Source: Terrimonas ginsenosidimutans
Lineage (GTDB): Bacteria > Bacteroidota > Bacteroidia > Chitinophagales > Chitinophagaceae
Direction: 5' to 3'
NCBI RefSeq assembly: GCF_022012415.1
Contig: NZ_JAKLTR010000014.1
Coordinates: 172,480 to 236,479, forward strand
Length of the DNA stretch: 64,000 nucleotides
Shown here: in pieces, positions 53,721-61,017 of the stretch
Layout: every line of letters starts with the position of its first letter
Position numbering within the stretch: the first letter of the stretch is position 1
Position numbers and translations under genes: made by a program
The notes under the pieces: model-generated
What the model was told of the DNA's origin: nothing
Databases searched by the model: none
The model's input: only the letters and a program-made list of their open reading frames with translations

Positions 53721-53754
53721 AAAAAGAGGGCTTCACTGGAAGCCCTCTTTTTTT
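53719..53754. terminator. Bidirectional hairpin terminator
   Basis: AAAAAGAGGGCTTC-ACTG-GAAGCCCTCTTTTT, a perfect 14-bp stem between convergent stops at 53720 and 53764. Confidence 0.9.
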
Positions 53755-53763
53755 GGATCTTAT

Positions 53764-54219
53764 TTATGGCTTGCAACCAGCTTTTCTTCGTGTATCAATA
53801 ATGTACTGGATCTTCCAGACTCCATCTATTCTTACCAGCTGAAATGAGTTCACTCCACAGTGACTAAATGCTCCGTTGTAGTAAAAATTGTAGGGTGTCC
53901 ACACTGTGGCGAGCGGTCCGTCCACCAGTATTTTCTCAAAGGTGATCCGCTCATCGGCGGAGTCTTTTTTTACGCGCTTAAGACTTTCCGCAAATTCACT
54001 CACCTTCTCATCTTTTACGACGGTCTTACCTTCTTTATCGCGCGAGATCGTTTGCAATACAGCATTGCTTGAAAACACCGCCACCACTCCCGGCGGATCG
54101 GCATTACGCATGGCAGTAAAAAGATTATTGACGGTTGCTTTAACAGAATCCTCCACGGACTGAGCAGATGCCTTAACAGAAATGCAAGCAGTTGTTAACA
54201 ATAATAAAAGGATGCGCAT
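53764..54219 (-). CDS. Exported NTF2/SnoaL-like protein
   Basis: 151 residues: signal peptide (CISVKASAQ), then an alpha/beta pattern typical of the SnoaL/DUF4440 cone fold (SVKATVNNLFTAMRNADPPGVVAVFSSNAVLQ; ATVWTPYNFYYNGAFSHCGVNSFQLVRIDGVWKIQYIIDT). Such proteins bind small ligands or act as simple hydrolases or isomerases; the ligand here is unknown. Confidence 0.75.
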   Translation of the reverse strand: MRILLLLLTTACISVKASAQSVEDSVKATVNNLFTAMRNADPPGVVAVFSSNAVLQTISRDKEGKTVVKDEKVSEFAESLKRVKKDSADERITFEKILVDGPLATVWTPYNFYYNGAFSHCGVNSFQLVRIDGVWKIQYIIDTRRKAGCKP

Positions 54220-54280
54220 ATTAACATTGTTTAAGTGAACCCAGGATAATTATTTCCGTCCTAAAATAAACTCATTCATT

Positions 54281-54604
54281 ATGAAAACATCAGGAATTGT
54301 ACAAACGGTTGCCCTGGCAGCGATAGTGGTGCTGATCACGAGTTGCGCTTCCAGGCGATATGAGCCCTACCCTCCTCCACCTCCACGGGTCTCTGCATCC
54401 CTGATCATTAATGCCGGCCCGGGCATGGTGATCAGCCGGTATAACGATGGCCGCTACTACTATCGTAACCCACAGGGCTGGATCTACTGGAGAGGACCAG
54501 GTAACAGGTATTATCTTGACCAAAGATATATGCAGCGTTCTTACAGAAGCTATCCGCAATACAGGGAATGGAACAGGCATTATGACCGGAGAAGGTGGAG
54601 GTAA
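54281..54604 (+). CDS. Tyr/Arg-rich lipoprotein
   Basis: 107 residues with lipobox LITSC (Cys22), a Pro-rich linker (YEPYPPPPPR) and a very Tyr/Arg/Trp-rich C-terminus (RYYLDQRYMQRSYRSYPQY). No domain known. Probably an envelope-surface lipoprotein. It ends inside a long palindrome convergent with the arginine decarboxylase gene. Confidence 0.7.
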   Translation: MKTSGIVQTVALAAIVVLITSCASRRYEPYPPPPPRVSASLIINAGPGMVISRYNDGRYYYRNPQGWIYWRGPGNRYYLDQRYMQRSYRSYPQYREWNRHYDRRRWR

Positions 54605-54607
54605 AGC

Positions 54608-54705
54608 AAAGTAAAAATTCAAAAGTAAAAAAATGGCCGTTCAGGAAAGGAGTTATCTCCTTTGAACGACCATTTTTTTACTTTTTACTTTTGAATTTTT
54701 ACTTT
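54608..54705. terminator. Family E palindrome (E1), bidirectional terminator candidate
   Basis: Left arm AAAGTAAAAATTCAAAAGTA then AATGGCCGTTCA; right arm TGAACGACCATT then ACTTTTTACTTTTGAATTTT. Nearly perfect over about 35 bp, spanning the gap between the convergent lipoprotein and arginine decarboxylase stops. Confidence 0.82.
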
Positions 54706-56106
54706 CTACTTCACGTAGCCAAGGATCTTCAGCATACTCTGCGCCGTTTGTTCGCGGGCATAGAGCCAATCCACCAGTTTGCCGTTCTTATCATGGCCCA
54801 CGATCACGTGTTTGGGTGAAGGGATGAGGCAGTGTTTGATGCCGCCGTATCCGCTGATCTGATCCTGGTAAGCGCCTGTATGGAAGAAGCCGACATAGAG
54901 CGGTTCTCCGTTGTTGATCTTTGGAAGGAATACTTCATTGATGTGTTCTTCAGAATCGTAGTAGTCATGGCTGTCACACGTGATGCCACCGAGTACTACC
55001 CGTTGGTACTCCTGCTCCCATTTATTGATAGGCAGCATCAGGAATTTTTCACCAATACCCCATGTATCAGGCAGCGTGGTAATGAAAGACGAATCGATCA
55101 TATACCAGTTCTCACGATCATTCTGAACTTTCTCCCCGATCACGCTGTAGATATGCGCCATACTTTCTCCAACAGTAAAGCTTCCGAACTCTGTAAAGAT
55201 ATTCGGCATTGGAACTTTTGCTTTTTTGCAGGCAGACTTAATGTTACCAACGATCTCATTGATCATGAACTGGTAATCATATTCAAACCCGAGAGAGTGC
55301 TTGATCGGGAATCCACCTCCGATATTGATGGAATCAAGCTCCGGGCAGATCTTCTTCAGCTGGCAATACAGGTTGATGATCTTATTCAGTTCGCTCCAGT
55401 AGTAGATATCATCCTTGATCCCTTTATTAAGGAAGATGTGGAGCATTTTCAACTGGAACTTGCTTTCATAGCCTTCGATGCGATCGACATAAAACTCCAG
55501 GATATCTTTAGCCCTGATGCCAAGTCTTGATGTATAAAAAGGAAAGTTAGGTTCTTCTTCAGCGGCAACGCGGATACCCAATTTGAAAGGGCCTTTTACG
55601 GACTTTGCGTATTCTTTCAGTTCATCTTTGTTATCGAGCACCGGGATCACGTTGGAGAAGCCGGCATTCAGCAGGGCTGCAATTCTGCGGGTATACGGTT
55701 TTTGCTTATAGCCGTTGCAGATGATATGGATATCCTTGTTGATCTTTTTCTTCTCGTACAATTTTTTGATGATCTCGATATCGTAAGCGTAGGATGTTTC
55801 GAGATGGATCTCATGTTTCAGCGCTTCTTCGACAACGAAGCTGAAGTGGGAGCTCTTAGTGCAATAACAGTAAAAGTATTTCCCTTCATATTTGTGTCTT
55901 TTAAATGCATTGGCAAACATGGTCTTTGCCTTTTTGATTTGCATCCCGATCTTCGGCAGGTAGGTCAGCTTCATGGGCGTACCGTACTTATCGATCAGAG
56001 CTTTGATATCTAGATTATTGTACTGAAGATATCCGTCTTTTACCTCAAAATCTTCCTGGGGAAAATTGAAGGTTTGATGAACGAGGTCGCTGTAAGAGTT
56101 ATTCAT
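54706..56106 (-). CDS. Arginine decarboxylase (PLP, alanine-racemase fold)
   Basis: 466 residues. Class III PLP decarboxylase fold with the PLP-lysine segment KYFYCYCTKSSHFSFVVEEA, GFPIKHSLGFEYDYQ, and the glycine-rich SINIGGGFP. This is the short Bacteroidota arginine decarboxylase rather than the long E. coli SpeA. It makes agmatine for polyamine synthesis. The stop lies 1 bp past the E1 palindrome. No agmatinase neighbour is visible. Confidence 0.85.
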   Translation of the reverse strand: MNNSYSDLVHQTFNFPQEDFEVKDGYLQYNNLDIKALIDKYGTPMKLTYLPKIGMQIKKAKTMFANAFKRHKYEGKYFYCYCTKSSHFSFVVEEALKHEIHLETSYAYDIEIIKKLYEKKKINKDIHIICNGYKQKPYTRRIAALLNAGFSNVIPVLDNKDELKEYAKSVKGPFKLGIRVAAEEEPNFPFYTSRLGIRAKDILEFYVDRIEGYESKFQLKMLHIFLNKGIKDDIYYWSELNKIINLYCQLKKICPELDSINIGGGFPIKHSLGFEYDYQFMINEIVGNIKSACKKAKVPMPNIFTEFGSFTVGESMAHIYSVIGEKVQNDRENWYMIDSSFITTLPDTWGIGEKFLMLPINKWEQEYQRVVLGGITCDSHDYYDSEEHINEVFLPKINNGEPLYVGFFHTGAYQDQISGYGGIKHCLIPSPKHVIVGHDKNGKLVDWLYAREQTAQSMLKILGYVK

Positions 56107-56179
56107 TTACAAATACGAGGGTTAGGGTTGTCCCATTTTTTAATGGCACAAAATTATAGGATTCTGGGAGAAATCAGCG

Positions 56180-56360
56180 GGGAGTTTTGGGGGAGGGAGG
56201 AAGGGAACGGTTTGGGAGGTATGGTAGGTTCCATAAGTTCCAAAGGTTTCATAGGTTCCATAGGTTTGAGAGGTTCGATAGAACATCTGGGACTTGAACC
56301 AGGCTATCGGAGCATATTGGCAATATTGAACCTATGGAGCCTTTGGAACCTATCAAACCT
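56180..56360. repeat. Family B quasi-palindrome (B5)
   Basis: Left arm of GGTTTGGGAGGTATGGTAGG, AGGTTCCATAAGTTCC and AGGTTCCATAGGTTTGAGAG words; right arm TTGAACCTATGGAGCCTTTG and following ACCTATCAAACC. About 40 bp of unrelated DNA separates the arms. With the next hairpin it fills the 317-bp gap between arginine decarboxylase and rplT. Confidence 0.8.
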
Positions 56361-56363
56361 TCT

Positions 56364-56409
56364 GATAAAGAGAAAGCCTCCGGAAAATTCCGGAGGCTTT
56401 CTCTTTATC
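56364..56409 (-). terminator. Perfect 20-bp hairpin downstream of rplT
   Basis: GATAAAGAGAAAGCCTCCGG pairs perfectly with its complement across a 6-base loop, beginning 14 bp beyond the rplT stop. It is the end of the ribosomal unit. Confidence 0.88.
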
Positions 56410-56422
56410 GTTTAAGCGGGGA

Positions 56423-56767
56423 TTACTTTACAGAATCCACGAGGTTCTTGAACGTTTCCGGGTTGTTCATTGCCAGATCAGCGAGAACTTTACGGTCGAG
56501 CTCAATGCCTTTTTTCTGGAGTTTGTTGATGAACTCAGAATAAGTAAGGCCTTCAGCACGTACTGCAGCGTTGATACGAGCGATCCAGAGAGAGCGGTAT
56601 TCTCTTTTCTTGAGTTTGCGACCCACGAACATGTAGGTCATACCTTTCTCAACTACGTTTTTGGCTACTGTTAAAACGTTTTTACGTTTGCCATAATAGC
56701 CTTTGGCTTGTTTTAATATTTTTTTTCTGCGGGCCTTGGAGGCAACAGCATTTTTTGAACGAGGCAT
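56423..56767 (-). CDS. rplT: 50S ribosomal protein L20
   Basis: 114 residues, start [31 protein letters not shown], characteristic of L20, an early-assembly 23S rRNA-binding protein. It lies 47 bp after rpmI. In many bacteria L20 represses this operon through a leader; the infC-rpmI junction is interrupted here, so such control would be rearranged. Confidence 0.97.
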   Translation of the reverse strand: MPRSKNAVASKARRKKILKQAKGYYGKRKNVLTVAKNVVEKGMTYMFVGRKLKKREYRSLWIARINAAVRAEGLTYSEFINKLQKKGIELDRKVLADLAMNNPETFKNLVDSVK

Positions 56768-56814
56768 GTCTAATTAATTTAAGAGTTTTAAAGATAAAAT
56801 CGGGTAAGCAGGGC

Positions 56815-57012
56815 TTACTTCAGACGCAACAGACGTTTTACAAAGTCCATGTTTGGTTTTGCAACCAGGCCATCGACGCGCATACCACGTTTACGTTTTG
56901 TTGATTTTTTCGTCAGGATGTGACGTTTGAAACTCTTCTGGTGAGTGATCTTACCTGTGCCAGTCACTTTAAAGCGCTTTTTGGCACTGGAGTTTGTTTT
57001 TACTTTAGGCAT
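56815..57012 (-). CDS. rpmI: 50S ribosomal protein L35
   Basis: 65 residues, very basic ([35 protein letters not shown]), the L35 signature. First of the two ribosomal genes here; a 332-bp repeat-filled gap separates it from the metallopeptidase gene upstream. Confidence 0.97.
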   Translation of the reverse strand: MPKVKTNSSAKKRFKVTGTGKITHQKSFKRHILTKKSTKRKRGMRVDGLVAKPNMDFVKRLLRLK

Positions 57013-57123
57013 TTTAACCCAGTATTAGAAATGATTCCTTTGAGGCGTTCCCCACGGGGGGATGCTTGTGGAGCCTCTTCAGGAGGGCTGCAAAGGTAGG
57101 GAGAAAAGTGGAAGGACAGAAGT

Positions 57124-57325
57124 TTACGAGTTTAAAGTTTAAAAGTTTAAGGTTTAATAGTTTGACAGGTTGGACAGGTTATAAAGTCTATCATCTGCTA
57201 AATAAAAGAGGTTCAATAAATTAGATAATTTATTGAACCTCTTTTATTTAGCACGTTGTAAAAGTCTAAAACTTCCGGAACGTTTGAATCCTAACGTGTC
57301 AAACTATTAAACCTTAAACTTTTAA
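57124..57325. repeat. Family C quasi-palindrome with perfect 26-bp inner hairpin (C5)
   Basis: Outer TTTAAAGTTTAAAAGTTTAA words on the left and AAACTATTAAACCTTAAACT on the right. The inner stem 57197-57222 / 57227-57252 (GCTAAATAAAAGAGGTTCAA...) is perfect over 26 bp with a 4-base loop. It lies between the rpmI start and the metallopeptidase stop. Confidence 0.88.
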
Positions 57326-57343
57326 ACTTCTTTCTCTCCCCTC

Positions 57344-59896
57344 CTACTCCTTCGGATCCAATGCCTTATCAATGCGGGAAGCTACGTCCTGCAGGTGATA
57401 GCGGGTCATGGGATCAGTTGTTACGCCGGCTGCCGCTTTTACTTCGGTACGAAGTGAAGCCAGGTGAGCTTTTACAGCACTTTTGATATCAGACTTGTCT
57501 GGATTAGAAGCAGAGCCGCTTCCACCAAGGATCACGAGGATCACGTCTGAGCTGCCGGAACGCGGGTTGCTGATCAGTCCTGCCAGTGTTGTGATGTATG
57601 ATTTCTGAAGGTTTCTTCTGTATACGCTTATCTTGCTACGTGCGGGTAATTCACTCCAGATCCCTTTTTTCAGATCTGAGAAAAGGTCGAGGATGGAATA
57701 TGCATTGATCCCCTGCGCCGCTTCTGCTTCGATCAGCTTGCCCAGTGTGCGGGTTGACAGGATACCATTCAATACGTTATCCTGCAAACGTCCTACTGTT
57801 GCAGTAGCACTTGTGCCGGTCTTATTGAAAATATTCTGGTCGATCAGCCAGGCTGGTGTAGTAAACAACTGAGCATTCAGAAACTCTACGGCTTCTTTCT
57901 GTTTTGCCTTGCTTACGATCTCGTAGATCGCTCCACCCTGCTCCTGGGTCTTAGGCGTTTCCATGATACCGCCGATGTATTTAGTGACATGGCTCATGTA
58001 CATGGTGTACTGGCCTGTTACCTGGCGATACATTTCACCGAGAGAAGTATAGTCTTTATTCTGCTCTTTTGTCCATTCAACGAGGTTAGGAATAATGCGC
58101 TGGAGGTTTTTAATACCATAGAAAGCGCCTTTCATTCCATCATCACCTACCTGCTCACGTTGTGAGCGTGGGTCATCAGGATTTGTTTCGGTACCAAACC
58201 AGAGACGGTTATTTTTAAGTGCGTCGATCACCCATTTGTTGAGGTGAGACTGCTCAGCTGCTCCTGAATTAAATTCAGGGAACAATTTGTAACCCCATTC
58301 GATCGCCCATTTGTCGTAGTCGCCGATCCGTGGGAACAGTCCTACTCTTGAGATCTTGTCTTCAGGTTGCGCCACATAGTTGAAACGCGCATAGTCCATA
58401 ATTGACGGGGTATGTCCATTTGCCTCGACCCATGCCTTATCGCGCAGTTTTTCAACCGGCACGGTAGAGCTTGAGCCATAATTATGGCGCAGACCGAGTG
58501 TGTGTCCTACTTCATGGGAAGACACGAACCGGATCAATTGTCCCATCAGTTCGTCATCAAATTCCAGCTTGCGAGCGCCCGGGTCGAGTGGTGCACACTG
58601 AACAAAATACCAGTCACGGATGAGCTTCATCACATTATGGTACCAGTTGATATGGCTTTCCATGATCTCACCGCTGCGGGGGTCGCTGATACTTGGGCCG
58701 CTTGCGTTGGCCACATCAGATGGTTTGTAAACGATCGCTGAGTAGCGGGCGTCTTCCAGGCTCCATTCAGGGTCTTCCTGTTTGGTGGGTGCAAGTTTCG
58801 CGAGTACAGCATTTTTAAACCCGGCTTTTTCGAAGGCCGCCTGCCAGTCGTTCACACCCTGGATCAGATAAGGGATCCATTTCTTTGGCGTTGCAGGGTC
58901 GATATAGAAAATGATCGGCTTTTTAGGTTCAACCAGCTGACCTTTCTTGTATTTTTCCAGATCTGCATCTTTAGGTTCAAGTCTCCAGCGTTTGACCAGA
59001 CGTATCGATTCAACGCCCTGTGGATTTTCATCGAAGTCGGTATAACCAACTGCGAAATACCCTACGCGCGGATCGAAGTAACGCCCCTGCATAGGTACTT
59101 TAGGAAGTAATACAAAAGAGCTGTTCAGCTCAACCGTGATATTGCCACCAGGGGTTGGAGGTGTGAAACCACCGCCTCCGCCCTGGCCTGGCAGTGAAGC
59201 CATGCGGGAATAGGTTTTTACAGTAGAGATCTCTACGTTAGACGGGAAAGATCTTACGCCGGTGATGTAGGATTTATCAGCCTGCTGTCCACCGATACGC
59301 ATAGATGATTTAAGGCTGCCGCTGAAGAACAGCACGTCATTATCTCCGCTGATATAATCGGTGATATCAATTACCTGGCCGGTTGAATCTTTAGAGAAAG
59401 CCCTTATATCAAATGCCGCAGCGATCGGCTGTATGTTTGAATTGTTCACTGCGGTGAACATGGGGGATGTTGAGTCCTTTGTATATTCTGCGAATGATAT
59501 ATTACGCAGGAATACTTTATTATTTGGACCTTTTTCAAAGCGGATCACGCTTTGTCCGATCTGATCTCCTGCAAATCCGAAAAAGCCACTGCGCATACCA
59601 GCGGCAGCTTTGATGATCCGGTTTACGACAAGGATATCTCTTCCAAGCACTGAATCTCCGATCTCAAAAAAATATTTGTCTTCTACTTTGTGTACGGTGA
59701 AAAGGCCCGCATCAGAAACAGCTTTTGCGGTAATTACTTCTTTGTACGGTTTAGGTCCGGTAGACGGTCTCATCCCTCCTGCTCCCGGCATAGCGCCCGG
59801 GATCCTCGCGGAGTCAGTTCTTGGCTGTGCCGCAGCTACTGAGCATGCACAAACAGCTACAGCGACCAACCAGCGGTGGTTGAAAAATTGATGCAT
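57344..59896 (-). CDS. Secreted zinc metallopeptidase (DUF5117-type, HExxH)
   Basis: 850 residues from ATG 59896 (MHQFFNHRW), with a signal peptide ending AAAQ. The zinc motif HEVGHTLGLRHN is at residues 461-472, in a metzincin-like setting, flanked by DUF5117-type N-terminal sequence (FEIGDSVLGRDILVVNRI). A secreted or outer-membrane protease is likely. It sits in the middle of thrS-infC-rpmI-rplT, where no such gene is normally found. Confidence 0.87.
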   Translation of the reverse strand: MHQFFNHRWLVAVAVCACSVAAAQPRTDSARIPGAMPGAGGMRPSTGPKPYKEVITAKAVSDAGLFTVHKVEDKYFFEIGDSVLGRDILVVNRIIKAAAGMRSGFFGFAGDQIGQSVIRFEKGPNNKVFLRNISFAEYTKDSTSPMFTAVNNSNIQPIAAAFDIRAFSKDSTGQVIDITDYISGDNDVLFFSGSLKSSMRIGGQQADKSYITGVRSFPSNVEISTVKTYSRMASLPGQGGGGGFTPPTPGGNITVELNSSFVLLPKVPMQGRYFDPRVGYFAVGYTDFDENPQGVESIRLVKRWRLEPKDADLEKYKKGQLVEPKKPIIFYIDPATPKKWIPYLIQGVNDWQAAFEKAGFKNAVLAKLAPTKQEDPEWSLEDARYSAIVYKPSDVANASGPSISDPRSGEIMESHINWYHNVMKLIRDWYFVQCAPLDPGARKLEFDDELMGQLIRFVSSHEVGHTLGLRHNYGSSSTVPVEKLRDKAWVEANGHTPSIMDYARFNYVAQPEDKISRVGLFPRIGDYDKWAIEWGYKLFPEFNSGAAEQSHLNKWVIDALKNNRLWFGTETNPDDPRSQREQVGDDGMKGAFYGIKNLQRIIPNLVEWTKEQNKDYTSLGEMYRQVTGQYTMYMSHVTKYIGGIMETPKTQEQGGAIYEIVSKAKQKEAVEFLNAQLFTTPAWLIDQNIFNKTGTSATATVGRLQDNVLNGILSTRTLGKLIEAEAAQGINAYSILDLFSDLKKGIWSELPARSKISVYRRNLQKSYITTLAGLISNPRSGSSDVILVILGGSGSASNPDKSDIKSAVKAHLASLRTEVKAAAGVTTDPMTRYHLQDVASRIDKALDPKE

Positions 59897-60024
59897 TATT
59901 GCGTTTTTGGTGATAAAAAAAGAGGTCTCAATATACGTAAAGCAATGGTTCGACATTGAACCCTTGTGGTTTTTATATGAATGGTAGGTTAGGAAAGGAT
60001 TAAGTAATTGGGAAATGTGTGTGG

Positions 60025-60085
60025 GGGGCGGAGAGGTTTGGGAGGTTTGGAAGGTTCGATAGGTTCCAAACCTCCCCCTCCCTCT
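60025..60085. repeat. Family B arms (B6)
   Basis: AGAGGTTTGGGAGGTTTGGA then AGGTTCGATAGG, followed by the inverted TTCCAAACCTCCCCCTCC. A compact copy between the metallopeptidase start and the infC terminator. Confidence 0.7.
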
Positions 60086-60098
60086 TCGTTCTTTAGAT

Positions 60099-60138
60099 CA
60101 ATAAAAAAAACCGTCATTTCTGACGGTTTTTTTTATTG
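60099..60138 (-). terminator. Rho-independent terminator of infC
   Basis: CAATAAAAAAAACCGTCA pairs perfectly with its complement through a 4-base loop; the minus-strand 3' side is T-rich. It begins about 47 bp past the infC stop, so infC transcripts probably end before the metallopeptidase gene. Confidence 0.9.
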
Positions 60139-60184
60139 AAAGACTTTATTGGTGAACATCCGCGCTGATTCGCGCTCATTCGTG

Positions 60185-60826
60185 TTAAGCTTTTTTCTTT
60201 CCTTTCGGAGCAAACATTGCCAGCATTCTTCTTCCTTCCATTTTAGGCATGCTTTCAAGTATGCCTGCCTCGGCGAGTCGTTCAGCGAACTTCAGCAGAA
60301 GCAGCTGACCTCTTTCCTGGAACTGGATCGCACGGCCTTTGAACTGCACGTAAGCTTTCACTTTGTTTCCATCCTTCAGGAAGGATTCAGCGTGTTTTGC
60401 TTTGAAGTCAAAGTCATGATCGTCCGTATTAGGTGTAAAACGAATCTCTTTCACTTCGGAGACTTTGCTTTTCGCTTTCATCTCCTTTTCCTTTTTCTTC
60501 TTATCGTAGAGGAATTTGTTATAGTCAATGATCTTGCACACCGGCGGATCTACCTGCGGAGAGATCTCCACTAGGTCAAGCTGCTGATCCTGCGCCATTC
60601 TCAGCGCGTCCTGTGTGTTATAGATGCCCACTTCAACGTTGTCTCCAACCAATCTTACCTGGGGCACCCTGATAAAATGGTTGATACGATGTTCTGCTTC
60701 TTTACGGGGAACAAATCTTCCCTTGAAGCCACCTTTGTTAAATCCGCCGCCACCTGGTCTGAAACCGCCGCCGCCGGCACCTGGTGGTCTGTTGAACCCG
60801 CCTCCGGGTTTTTGTGGTACTGCCAT
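60185..60826 (-). CDS. infC: Translation initiation factor IF-3 with Gly-rich extension
   Basis: 213 residues. The conserved body (AEHRINHFIRVPQVRLVGDNVEVGIYNTQDALRMAQ, FTPNTDDHDFDFKAKHAESFL) is standard IF-3, which binds the 30S subunit and checks initiation. The N-terminus adds a Gly/Phe/Pro/Lys-rich stretch of about 35 residues (GGGFNRPPGAGGGGFRPG) not seen in E. coli. It starts at a plain ATG, not the AUU used in E. coli. Confidence 0.95.
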   Translation of the reverse strand: MAVPQKPGGGFNRPPGAGGGGFRPGGGGFNKGGFKGRFVPRKEAEHRINHFIRVPQVRLVGDNVEVGIYNTQDALRMAQDQQLDLVEISPQVDPPVCKIIDYNKFLYDKKKKEKEMKAKSKVSEVKEIRFTPNTDDHDFDFKAKHAESFLKDGNKVKAYVQFKGRAIQFQERGQLLLLKFAERLAEAGILESMPKMEGRRMLAMFAPKGKKKA

Positions 60827-60893
60827 TTAGTTTTTTTGAATGAACCCTTCCTGTAAGGGTATTTTTGTTTGTTACTTTTTGCAACCTGATCGG

Positions 60894-60980
60894 AAGTAAA
60901 AAGTCAAAATTAAAAATTAAAAAAATGCCTCAACAATATGTGTGCAGTTTTTTTAATTTTTAATTTTTAATTCTTACTTA
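60894..60980. repeat. Family E quasi-palindrome (E2) between thrS and infC
   Basis: Left AAGTAAAAAGTCAAAATTAA then AAATTAAAAAAATGC; right GCAGTTTTTTTAATTTTTAA then TTTTTAATTCTTACTTA. A long AT-rich hairpin of about 30 bp in the 191-bp thrS-infC gap. It could end or attenuate transcription within the operon. Confidence 0.75.
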
Positions 60981-61017
60981 CTGAGATCGTGCGATCCGCA
61001 GGCTGTTACAATATACA

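Noticed and set aside
56280..56310. GGGACTTGAACC, resembling the T-arm of a tRNA on the minus strand
   Set aside because: The stem is four pairs with an eight-base loop. No acceptor, anticodon or D arm can be built from the flanking bases.
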